Positions 17,074 through 24,943 of a stretch of DNA of 64,000 nucleotides are shown here, piece by piece (positions within the stretch are counted from its first letter, which is position 1; every line of letters starts with the position of its first letter). Both the position numbers and the translations under genes were made by a program. The stretch spans positions 150,961 through 214,960 of the forward strand of contig JARVJP010000011.1 in NCBI GenBank assembly GCA_029776065.1. The letters run 5' to 3'. The stretch is from Nitrososphaeria archaeon (GTDB lineage: Archaea > Thermoproteota > Nitrososphaeria > JACIWG01). The notes below the pieces were generated by a model. It ran no database searches. It saw only the letters and a program-made list of their open reading frames with translations, and was not told the DNA's origin.

Positions 17074-18369
17074 CTAGATACCCAGTTCTTTGCCAAGTTC
17101 CTCAATTGCTTTGTTGAAGCAATCAATTGGCGCTCTAACTAGGCCTGCGCCTATCTGCCCAAAACCTGGTTTTTTATGCGTTATGCTAGTGTTGATTATC
17201 GGCTCTATTCCAGTTTCAACCACTTTTATTACATCTATTCCTGTTGGTGTTCCAATAAAGTCCAAGTAAGGAATCGGGTATGAGCTATTCTTTGTCAATG
17301 TTATCTCGTACATTTCTTTTGTGTATAAAATAGCGTCTTTTACAGTTCCGCCTATGCCTGTGGCTGTTCCAAACTGTATTAAAGCTGGTGAAGCAGCCAT
17401 CGCAAACCCACCTATTCCAGCTGTCTCTGTTATACAGCTATCACCAAGGTCAGGGCAAGCGTCTTTAGAGGTATACCCTGGAAAGTATGAACCTTGTACG
17501 TGGCGTGCAGGGGCTGTAAACCATCTATCTCCTAAACCACTTACCCTTATACCAAATTCCACACCATTCCGAGCCATCGTTGTCACAACCGTGCTATTCT
17601 TTATGTTATGTCCTGATTCAAGTACAAGTTTACAAGCTGCCATAATTGGGTATAACATCCAGTTATCATCATAATCTAAGAGATGGGCTATATCTGAAAT
17701 TAGTTCTCTACTTACATCAGCTCTGAAAAGCATGGGTATTATCATCTTTCCAAAAAGGGCTGTCGAAGCTTGGCATCGGTTGTGGCCATCATCCCCCATC
17801 ATAATAGATTTTGAAATTAATGCGCGCATATCAATCCCATCTGCTTCTTTTAAAGCTGATCTAAGCGCGGGCGTGACTTTGTCCTTAAGCCAATTAAGCT
17901 TTCTAATTACGTTATCGTCATAAACGCCATATCTTAAAGCCTTGAAGGTTTCCTCTTTCATATGTGTGTACGCATAGCTTCTGTGAACCTTATCAAAGAC
18001 AACAAAAAGGGGTTGCGACGCAGAAATCATGTGCCCTGCACCAGCGACAGCGTGGAAATGATGTGCTGGTTCAATTTCAACTTCAAAATTATCAATCATC
18101 TTTTTCGCCTGGGCAGGCGTTTCAGCTAACCCTTCAAAAAGAATTGCCCCAATTAATGAACCGATATGAGGGCCACAGATCTTATCCAGTTGTATTGGAG
18201 GCCCTGCATGAAGGAATTTGTTCTTCTTCAAGCCTGGAATTACTTCAAAGGCTGGTTTTACATCAACTAGTAGGGGTTGTGATTCTAGAATCTTTTCGAT
18301 AGATAGTTTGTTTGCTGCATTTATTTGATCCTTAATTCTTCCCAATGGAATCACCTTCTGAATCCTCAA
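17074..18369 (-). CDS. DUF1116 protein (AllG/YlbE/YahG-like subunit)
   Basis: 431-aa DUF1116 protein. Characteristic segments are LHAGPPIQL with CGPHIGSLIG, the HHFHAV stretch, VVTTMARNGVEFGIRVSGLG, WFTAPA, the SCITETAGIGGFAMA block, and the C-terminal IGAGLVRAP. It is the length of YlbE, lacks the YahG N-terminal extension, and is transcribed toward the fdrA operon. Together with FdrA, the small domain and DUF2877 it would complete an AllFGH-type enzyme. No carbamate kinase (AllK/ArcC) or allantoin genes are in the window. Confidence 0.82.
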   Translation of the reverse strand: MRIQKVIPLGRIKDQINAANKLSIEKILESQPLLVDVKPAFEVIPGLKKNKFLHAGPPIQLDKICGPHIGSLIGAILFEGLAETPAQAKKMIDNFEVEIEPAHHFHAVAGAGHMISASQPLFVVFDKVHRSYAYTHMKEETFKALRYGVYDDNVIRKLNWLKDKVTPALRSALKEADGIDMRALISKSIMMGDDGHNRCQASTALFGKMIIPMLFRADVSRELISDIAHLLDYDDNWMLYPIMAACKLVLESGHNIKNSTVVTTMARNGVEFGIRVSGLGDRWFTAPARHVQGSYFPGYTSKDACPDLGDSCITETAGIGGFAMAASPALIQFGTATGIGGTVKDAILYTKEMYEITLTKNSSYPIPYLDFIGTPTGIDVIKVVETGIEPIINTSITHKKPGFGQIGAGLVRAPIDCFNKAIEELGKELGI

Positions 18370-18395
18370 GCTTTCTTGGAGATAAAGATTTTCTA

Positions 18396-19982
18396 CTATT
18401 GGTCATAAATTGTCTGAGTTTTTTCTCCTAATGCCCAACTAAATTTCTCGCGAAGGCTCTTCGAATACAGGCGATTAATGTCGATATGATTCCTTCTCGC
18501 ATACTCTACCACAAGTCTTGGATCTATGTATGAATTGAGCGAGGTGCTAAGGTTCCACTCAGAAGTATCCCTATATACTTCAAATTCTAGCTTTGCCTTT
18601 TGGTAAAGCTTTTCCACTTTCTCCAGCTTCTTTAACAACTGTTTCCCTGCCTCTTTATTATCGACAAGTTCTTTCTTCAGTTCTTCGTACTCAGCTCTCC
18701 TTTTATTCATTCTCTCCTGTCTTTTCCTAAGTTTCTCTTCAAATTTGTCTGGAAGTTTCTTTTTGTGGTTAAGCCTCTTTGCTACAGCGCAATTTATGTA
18801 CTTAAACCTAATTATTCCTTGAAATTCATCTTTTCCAAAAAGTTTGTCGGTGTCTTTTATTGCTTCTTTCAAAGTTTCCCCTGCGATCATCGTCCTAAAG
18901 GTTTTAGCTGAAACACCTGGTGTAACTTCTTGTAGAAACCTAGAAACCTTTTGAGAATTTATGCCATTAAATATTGATCCATTCTGCGCTTGCTCCTTAA
19001 ACATTTTTAGGTTTTTTAAAACGATGCTAGGAAGTATTAATTCTCTGTGCCATTGAACGTAATCTTTTCCAACGAAGTCTAAGATCACCTTTTGTCCTTC
19101 TACCTTTACATTTTCAGATTTCAGAGTTGTACAACCTATGGTTCCCATTTCCCCGGCTACTCTCTCGTCCCCAACCCTTATTCCTGACTCCTTTATCAAG
19201 TAGACCGCGGTAGCCACCTTCCTCCTATCCACATCTCTTGATGATAAATTCTCTTTTACATGTCTTTCAACTTCTTTTATCTTTCTTCTAAGTTCCTGTG
19301 CTTTTTCCCACTTTTTAATTTCTTTATCTTGGCGTATTCTGCTATTGGGTGAAAACCAAACATATTTCATCTTACCGTTTAAGGGATTTCTCCAACAAGC
19401 TATCCACATACAATTGCTCTTCCACACGATCTCCTTCCAACCTTCCTCAAGGTCTTCAGGTTTTTCACTCAGATTTAAGGTAATATCTTTACGTGTGACA
19501 GCACTCTTCCACCTACCTCTTAATGGGTTCTTTCCTTTGGATACAAAAATTCCTGGTGGCTCAACTACCCAGTTTTGTAGCACTACCTTTATGCCATCTA
19601 TAATCGCGTATCCATATTTTTCTTTTAATGCTTCTCTATATTTTTTTCTTTCTTCACTGAGTCTTTTTCTTTCCTCTCTTGTCAGGCTTTCCTTTTTCTT
19701 CTTCTCATCTTCTATATAATTAAAGATATCTGTCCAATCGAAGTCTTCTATGTTGGCTCTTTTTGATATCCCAAGCTTTTTGGTGAAGTCTTCAAGAAAA
19801 TTTGAGACGAAGACGGGGTCTTTAACATAGGCTGTACCAAATTTTTTAACAAAAGCAACAGCCATCTGTTCTGTCTCAGGATTTAACTCTAAGAGTCTTC
19901 CCTCGAACTTTAAAGTTAAGCCAATTGATTTATATTCTGGGATATAAACGCCATGGTGGATAAGCTGCTTCATGTCATACAA
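18396..19982 (-). CDS. DNA topoisomerase IB, eukaryotic type
   Basis: Relaxes supercoils by single-strand nicking through a 3'-phosphotyrosine. The 528-aa protein has the eukaryotic core (WKSNCMWIACWRNPLNGKMKYVW region), the catalytic-arginine segment SGIRVGDERV, the KTFRT motif, a charged coiled-coil linker at about residues 395-460, and the active-site tyrosine Tyr485 in SYIDPR. The long N-terminal extension of human Top1 is absent. Archaeal TopoIB is known mainly from Thaumarchaeota and Aigarchaeota, making this the best lineage marker here. Starts are TTG 19982 or ATG 19973. Confidence 0.93.
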   Translation of the reverse strand: MYDMKQLIHHGVYIPEYKSIGLTLKFEGRLLELNPETEQMAVAFVKKFGTAYVKDPVFVSNFLEDFTKKLGISKRANIEDFDWTDIFNYIEDEKKKKESLTREERKRLSEERKKYREALKEKYGYAIIDGIKVVLQNWVVEPPGIFVSKGKNPLRGRWKSAVTRKDITLNLSEKPEDLEEGWKEIVWKSNCMWIACWRNPLNGKMKYVWFSPNSRIRQDKEIKKWEKAQELRRKIKEVERHVKENLSSRDVDRRKVATAVYLIKESGIRVGDERVAGEMGTIGCTTLKSENVKVEGQKVILDFVGKDYVQWHRELILPSIVLKNLKMFKEQAQNGSIFNGINSQKVSRFLQEVTPGVSAKTFRTMIAGETLKEAIKDTDKLFGKDEFQGIIRFKYINCAVAKRLNHKKKLPDKFEEKLRKRQERMNKRRAEYEELKKELVDNKEAGKQLLKKLEKVEKLYQKAKLEFEVYRDTSEWNLSTSLNSYIDPRLVVEYARRNHIDINRLYSKSLREKFSWALGEKTQTIYDQ

Positions 19983-20203
19983 GCCATTAGGTTGACGCTT
20001 TAAAAGTCTAACTATTAAGGGGTGTGCTCTTCTGTAACGATGTTCATTAGAGATCGTCTAATAATATTTTATTTACAAATATAGAACATAATGCATAATG
20101 CTTCCTACACTTCTACATGGTAAAGCTTACAAGTTGATTATAGTCGCAAAGAACTATACCATGCTTCGATTAAATTAACCATTGACGGTCTACGAGTTAA
20201 ATA

Positions 20204-20219
20204 AGTAAACTTGTTTACT
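20204..20219. promoter_or_regulatory. 16-bp perfect palindrome in the ABC permease promoter
   Basis: AGTAAAC-TT-GTTTACT is a perfect inverted repeat between a TTAAATAA TATA-like box (about 20197-20204) and the GAGGGGG ribosome site of the permease at 20241. This is the usual place for an archaeal repressor operator. The regulator is not identified. Confidence 0.5.
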
Positions 20220-20240
20220 AAAGAGGGGGTCTGTTTCCTT

Positions 20241-21056
20241 ATGTTTAAAAAAAAGGCGCACACAATTTTGAGGTATTTGTTACTTACAATAATGTCTTTG
20301 ATCTTCATCTTCCCAATCTTTTATATGGTGTCTTTGTCATTTCAAAGTCCTCAAGCCATCGCGAAAGGCTACTTATTTCCTGATTGGGAATTGAAGAATT
20401 GGAATATAGTATTATCCCCTTCTTGGCTTACATCCTTCCAAAACGCCTTGATAATCACGATCTTGTCTGTGATATTTGCTCTTCTCATAAGCTTTCCATC
20501 AGCATACATTTTCTCGAGATACAGTTTTACTGGTGATAAACATATCTTTTTCTGGTTGTTGATGAACAGAATGACGCCTGCCTCCGCATTACTGCTCCCC
20601 TATCTAATAATCTACTTGAGCATAGGATTATATAATACTCTAATTGGTGTCGTATTGGCATATTTTATTTTTAACATACCTTTAGGTGTTTGGATCTTCA
20701 CAAGCTATATGAGTTCTATTCCTAGAGAATTGGATGAACAAGCCTTTGTTGACGGTTATAATCTTTTCAAATTCTTTAAAGAAATATTCATACCGCTTTG
20801 CAGACCAGCCATAAGTGTGGTCGTCTTCTTTGTTTGGTATCAAACATGGTCTGAAATGTTCATTGCAAGCATCATCACTCGCTACGATACCATGCCTTTG
20901 AACGCTAGACTGTTTATGTTACTTGATAGGTCAGCTATGGGTGCAGATCCGGGTTTATCATCTGCGGCTGGGGTTTTAACATGTATTCCAGGGCTAATAT
21001 TATTGTATTGGGCAAGAATATATCTATCAAAAGGATTCACGTTAGGAAGGCTCTAA
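20241..21056 (+). CDS. ABC transporter permease, MalG/UgpE type (copy 1)
   Basis: Six-span inner permease of the carbohydrate-uptake ABC class (COG0395). A signal-anchor-like first span is followed by the coupling loop DEQAFVDGYNLFKFFKEIFIPL, the EAA motif that contacts the ATPase. ATG 20241 is chosen because a GAGGGGGT ribosome site precedes it; the frame extends 10 codons further to TTG 20211. No ATPase, MalF-type permease or binding protein is adjacent, so the transported compound and the partners are unknown. A close paralogue follows at 21327. Confidence 0.85.
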   Translation: MFKKKAHTILRYLLLTIMSLIFIFPIFYMVSLSFQSPQAIAKGYLFPDWELKNWNIVLSPSWLTSFQNALIITILSVIFALLISFPSAYIFSRYSFTGDKHIFFWLLMNRMTPASALLLPYLIIYLSIGLYNTLIGVVLAYFIFNIPLGVWIFTSYMSSIPRELDEQAFVDGYNLFKFFKEIFIPLCRPAISVVVFFVWYQTWSEMFIASIITRYDTMPLNARLFMLLDRSAMGADPGLSSAAGVLTCIPGLILLYWARIYLSKGFTLGRL

Positions 21057-21326
21057 CCTTTATTCGGAATCTAATGATGTTTGTAACTCTTATAAATTGT
21101 ATAAGATGTTTTCAATAACATTTATAACTTTACAAAAAATAGGGCAATATATGTTAGTTATTTCTAAGTTACCTCAGAACTTCACCTCTGAATCTTCCTT
21201 ACTAAAAGTTGATGGAGTGATGGTTTAAAGTATGAATTCACTTTCAATTTTAAAACCTTTCATATCGGATGTGGTAAAGGTTGGTGCTCACATTTATCAC
21301 GTTAATTTATTTGATTTGATGATGAA

Positions 21327-22133
21327 ATGATAAAGTATGTAAACTCTCTTCTAAGGATCTTACTGCTTATAATTTCTGCTATAATCTTTGTCTACCCAAT
21401 CATATATTTAATTGGTCTCTCATTCTCTAGCGTGGATGGAGTAAATGGTGGTTACGTTGACTGGTTTCTTGGGAATTGGTATGCTCTTTTCTCGTCAAAG
21501 TGGGTGGGTTCTTTATGGAACTCATTTTTAATAACAATACCTTGCATCATCCTAACTATTTTGATCACATTCCCAGCTGGCTACGTTTTCTCAAGGTATC
21601 GTTTTCTAGCAGATAAACACATTTTCTTCTGGTTTTTGATGAATAGAATGACCCCTGCCTCAGCGATGCTCCTGCCTTACCTTATCATCTATCTTAGAAC
21701 AGGGTTGTATAATACAATCCAAGGTGTTATAATAGCATATTTTGTTTTTAATGTGCCACTAGGAATATGGTTGTTCACAAGTTTTATGGGGATGATCCCT
21801 AAGGAAATCGATGAACAAGCATTTATAGATGGATATGGCTTATTAAAGTACTTCGAGAAGATCTTTATTCCTTTATGTAAACCAGCTATCGGCGTAGTAA
21901 GCTTTTTTATTTGGTATCAAAGCTGGTCTGAAATGTTTATTGCGAGTTTGATTACTACCTATGACACTATGCCTTTAAACGCTAGGTTGTTTATGTTGCT
22001 TGATAGGGTTGGAAGGATAGGTGATCCTGGCATAGTTTCTGCTGTTGGAGTAATTACATTGATCCCCGGTATGGTTATGCTTTACTGGGCAAGGAGGTAC
22101 CTTGCTAAGGGGTTCACATTTGGAAAGATTTAG
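21327..22133 (+). CDS. ABC transporter permease, MalG/UgpE type (copy 2)
   Basis: 268-aa paralogue of the preceding gene. From about residue 85 onward the two are nearly identical by eye (KHIFFW-LMNRMTPASA, YDTMPLNARLFMLLDR, YWAR-YL-KGFT), including the EAA loop DEQAFIDGYGLLKYFEKIFIPL. The N-terminal 70 residues differ more. It is 270 nt downstream, far enough for its own promoter. Both copies are MalG-like, whereas a functional carbohydrate importer normally pairs MalF with MalG. Confidence 0.85.
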   Translation: MIKYVNSLLRILLLIISAIIFVYPIIYLIGLSFSSVDGVNGGYVDWFLGNWYALFSSKWVGSLWNSFLITIPCIILTILITFPAGYVFSRYRFLADKHIFFWFLMNRMTPASAMLLPYLIIYLRTGLYNTIQGVIIAYFVFNVPLGIWLFTSFMGMIPKEIDEQAFIDGYGLLKYFEKIFIPLCKPAIGVVSFFIWYQSWSEMFIASLITTYDTMPLNARLFMLLDRVGRIGDPGIVSAVGVITLIPGMVMLYWARRYLAKGFTFGKI

Positions 22134-22151
22134 ATACTTGACCACATAGAT

Positions 22152-22964
22152 TTATGAGCCTGCTCTTCTTCTCTCTTTATCCCAAAGGTCTGTTATTAGG
22201 TTCGCTAGCTCTGATTGAAGCATGTAAAGTGTTTTTGCTTCACCCTTTGGCGCGAATATTCTAACTTTATAGGTCCTTCCTGCGGCTGTACTACCTTCAT
22301 AGTAACTTTCAGGCTTTCTTATTCCTTCGCCATCGTGTTTTTTAGCGAATTCTTCTATAGCAGTTTCTATACACTTTTTTATTATTTCATCATTTGAGAG
22401 AACACTATGAGGAAGTGTTATTTGGAAAGTGTATTTTATAAAACCTTCGTGTGTGCAGTTTAAAACTCTACTATTCATTATTTGCACATTTGGAATTAGA
22501 ATCATGTTGAAGGTAGGCGTATACAGCTTAGTATAGTTTATCGAGATCTCCTCCACCTGTCCCTCAACATCGCCTATCTTAACAAAATCCTTTACCTGAA
22601 ACGGCCTACTAATAATAACATAGAATCCTGCAACAATATTATTGATCGTCTGCGATGAGCCGAAACCAACAGCCGCACCAACCAGCGCTGAGCTTCCAAT
22701 AAACCATTCTGTAGGAAGATGCCATAGACCAAAAAGCGTTACTGACAATATAAGTATAGTGAGGATTCGAAGTATAAGTCTAAGAGAATTCTGGATATGT
22801 GCTTCTAATTGAAGTTTAAGGCTTACGCGCGTTATGGAATTGCTTAATGCCCTATATACGATAGCAATTATTATCAACCCAACTATTGTCCCAATAAGTT
22901 GATATGTCTCTATTTGGAGTTGCTCTAGTAATTCAATTAAGAACAAAATACGCATGATGAACAC
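22152..22964 (-). CDS. MscS-family mechanosensitive channel
   Basis: Small-conductance mechanosensitive channel that opens under membrane tension to release solutes. 270 aa with three hydrophobic segments in the first 100 residues, a glycine/alanine-rich pore helix (SALVGAAVGFGSSQ at about residue 92), the beta-domain sequence RPFQVKDFVKIGD typical of MscS, and a C-terminal mixed domain. It is convergent with the second permease gene. Confidence 0.9.
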   Translation of the reverse strand: MFIMRILFLIELLEQLQIETYQLIGTIVGLIIIAIVYRALSNSITRVSLKLQLEAHIQNSLRLILRILTILILSVTLFGLWHLPTEWFIGSSALVGAAVGFGSSQTINNIVAGFYVIISRPFQVKDFVKIGDVEGQVEEISINYTKLYTPTFNMILIPNVQIMNSRVLNCTHEGFIKYTFQITLPHSVLSNDEIIKKCIETAIEEFAKKHDGEGIRKPESYYEGSTAAGRTYKVRIFAPKGEAKTLYMLQSELANLITDLWDKERRRAGS

Positions 22965-23395
22965 TTTTTCCCTCTACCCTAATATAATATTAACTTTTAA
23001 AAAAGATTGGATTAGTTTAAAGGCATCTCACGTTAGTCCCTACGTTCCAAAAAAAGGAAGTATAGTACCTAATACATGAAAGAATTTGGAACAACTTTCT
23101 AATATTACTGACTAAAGTAACAAATATAGCAGAATAAACCTACATTTCTCACTAGTTCATTGTGCCATAGTAATTATATGCAACTTGCCAACTTCTATTA
23201 ATAGACACAACATTAGAATAGGTCGGTGTTAGCGCTTAAGGACAATGTTATCGGCGTTGGCATAGAGCTAAGTTATTATTCACTAATTATGTTACTAAGA
23301 ATATGTCGTTCTACCAGTGATCACCCAAAAAGCTTGTAACGTATGGGTTTAAGACTTATATAATACGCTCTAGGTTTTATTTCTGAACATAAGCC
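22965..23395. other. Intergenic region between mscS and the 138-aa ORF
   Basis: 431 bases with no coding frame I can support. It contains the divergent mscS promoter at its left end, an 8-bp inverted repeat GTTCCAAA (23044-23051) / TTTGGAAC (23085-23092) with a 33-nt spacer, and a TATA-like ACTTATATAATA at about 23354 serving the gene at 23396. Nothing else is recognised. Confidence 0.5.
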
Positions 23396-23812
23396 ATGGA
23401 TACACAGGCAAAGAGAAGGTTCGAATTAGCTGCAATCATTTTGTCTATTATAATAATGTTCACGATTCTTGTTATGCATTACGCACTTACAAACAGAAAT
23501 GAACTTGGCGCTGTGCCTAGATATGAAAAACTAACACTTAAGAACATTTACCAAAGCCCCACCCAGGTGAAGTTACTTGTTAAAAACACCGGTTCGTTTA
23601 CAGATGCTAAAATAACGTGTATACTCGTTGATAGAAGCCTTCTTTCTGCAATGAATGGCACCTCGGACCCTGAAACGCCCTTTATTCTGAAAGATGGTGA
23701 TTCAGAGACCATCACGTTAAGCTTTGGCTCACCTTTGGTATCTGGCAAAACTTACAAGATAATCATCTGTGCAGAGCAAGGAGACTATGATGTGAATGTT
23801 ACCATACCATAA
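23396..23812 (+). CDS. Single-span anchored or secreted small protein
   Basis: 138-aa protein with a charged N-terminus (KRR), one hydrophobic segment at about residues 11-30, then an extracellular beta-rich domain with a KNTGSF stretch resembling Ig-like/CARDB-type folds. The N-terminal arrangement recalls archaeal type IV pilin-like or signal-anchored proteins, but no clear pilin cleavage site is seen. Promoter ACTTATATAATA lies about 35 nt upstream. Function unknown. Confidence 0.6.
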   Translation: MDTQAKRRFELAAIILSIIIMFTILVMHYALTNRNELGAVPRYEKLTLKNIYQSPTQVKLLVKNTGSFTDAKITCILVDRSLLSAMNGTSDPETPFILKDGDSETITLSFGSPLVSGKTYKIIICAEQGDYDVNVTIP

Positions 23813-23978
23813 GCCTAGCAGCGTTAACCAGTATCTGAAGCTCATCCGTGAACTTCTTCATCTCATATAGTGGTGGTAGACGTGAGTTCAATTCATCCCT
23901 TAAAAGCTTAGAGATTTCACTGCCAACCCCCTTACACAAGTATTCAGCTAGGCGGTCAGCCTTCCCCCTCCAAGCCAC
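23799..23978 (-). CDS. Possible 59-aa helical protein
   Basis: A short frame on the minus strand starting at GTG 23978, overlapping the 3' end of the convergent gene by 14 nt. The translation is rich in amphipathic helices (ADRLAEYLCKGVGSEISKLL, then DELQILVNAARLM) and looks protein-like. A TTTTATC box lies about 30 nt upstream, between it and tRNA-Pro on the same strand. No family is recognised. It may be a real small gene, the decayed end of a larger one, or chance. Confidence 0.35.
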   Translation of the reverse strand: MAWRGKADRLAEYLCKGVGSEISKLLRDELNSRLPPLYEMKKFTDELQILVNAARLMVW

Positions 23979-24034
23979 TCAACGTCAATCTCTAAGCATA
24001 GGACAGATAAAAGCACCATCTGTTAAAATGTAGG

Positions 24035-24128
24035 TGGGGCCAGTGGGATTTGAACCCACGCTCACCAGCGTTCTGGGCGTCTTTTGCTCCCCAGGCTGGC
24101 ATCTTTGACCAAGCTGGACGATGACCCC
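24035..24128 (-). tRNA. tRNA-Pro (anticodon GGG) with an 18-nt intron
   Basis: On the minus strand the acceptor stem GGGGTCA pairs with TGGCCCC, and the T arm is GTGGG-TTCAAAT-CCCAC. The anticodon stem CCAGC/GCTGG encloses 25 nt, which is 7 loop bases plus an 18-nt intron after position 37. The intron folds into a canonical bulge-helix-bulge: central helix CTGG/CCAG, 3-nt bulges GGA and AAC, inner pairs GC/GC. Removing it gives loop CTGGGGC with anticodon GGG (proline). The 3' CCA is not encoded. Confidence 0.93.
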
Positions 24129-24169
24129 ACTGTTTGTTGGTTCTTTTGAGTGGTTTATTTGTTTATTGC

Positions 24170-24943
24170 CTAATAGACCCTTGTAACCTGTAGAATCTCT
24201 TTGTACGTCTCGTTGTTTGGATTATATTTGTATTTTTTTAACGCTTCTATTATTGGTTTGAGTTCTTTTATTTTAAGTATTCTACGGATCTTTGGTGAGA
24301 GTTTACCGCCTATGAAGAAACTTTGTGTAATCGCTGTAAGATTGGAGTATTTCTTCTTCTCGCTCGCTGATTCAAAATCAATGATTACAGGTTTATCGTC
24401 TTCTCTAACTATTACATGCTTGATGGGGTTGCTTAGTTCACAATGTGCGATACCCTTCTGGTCCAGTACAAAGCATTGTCTAAGCAATTCGCGCACGACG
24501 CTTTTGAGCCTTTTGGTTGTTCCCCTACCCTTTAATTCTTGAACGTAATCGCCAATTCTTTTGCCTTCTACAAGCTCAAGTATCAAAAACTCGTCCTTAG
24601 AGTGATAAAGTTTAGGTCCTATTCCTACACTATTCACTTTCCTTAGGAACTTTGCCTCACTCTTTAAAGAAACCCTATCTGCATCTGATCTTAGAACTTT
24701 AACAGCAACGTGGCCAAATTCCGTTTCGGCTGCAAAGACAACCGCTGTACAACCCTTCCCAAGGACTTTTATTCCATTGATTTCTACGTTGCCCCTTATT
24801 AGAACTGCTGTCAATCCAACATCCTCTAGCTTTCGTAGTATTCTTTTAGACGCATTTTGGTTAGCTTTTGGATAAGAAAGTAGAATATTGTATGGGGACT
24901 TAGCTAACTCGTCAACTGAGATAGTTTTGATCTGTTGGCTCAA
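24170..24943 (-). CDS. Predicted Ser/Thr protein kinase, archaeal COG2112 type
   Basis: 257-aa kinase-like protein. A glycine-rich start LGKGCTAVVF is followed by the lysine strand VAVKVL, then a hinge LILELVEG, a catalytic-loop variant HCELSNP in place of HRDLKxxN, and IIDFESA in place of the DFG metal loop. This set is typical of the divergent archaeal kinases in COG2112, related to RIO and Bud32 kinases. It overlaps the end of cca by 32 nt if ATG 24943 is used, making thpR-cca-kinase one operon. Confidence 0.75.
   Translation of the reverse strand: MSQQIKTISVDELAKSPYNILLSYPKANQNASKRILRKLEDVGLTAVLIRGNVEINGIKVLGKGCTAVVFAAETEFGHVAVKVLRSDADRVSLKSEAKFLRKVNSVGIGPKLYHSKDEFLILELVEGKRIGDYVQELKGRGTTKRLKSVVRELLRQCFVLDQKGIAHCELSNPIKHVIVREDDKPVIIDFESASEKKKYSNLTAITQSFFIGGKLSPKIRRILKIKELKPIIEALKKYKYNPNNETYKEILQVTRVY

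Noticed and set aside
17321..17674. 117-codon plus-strand frame inside DUF1116
   Set aside because: Shadow of the DUF1116 gene, which has clear motifs in its own frame.
21231..21329. 32-codon frame ending in an ATGA overlap with the second permease
   Set aside because: Very short and without protein-like pattern; an ATGA junction can occur by chance.
23044..23092. 8-bp inverted repeat GTTCCAAA/TTTGGAAC
   Set aside because: The 33-nt spacer and short arms in A/T-rich DNA make chance likely; noted only within the intergenic entry.
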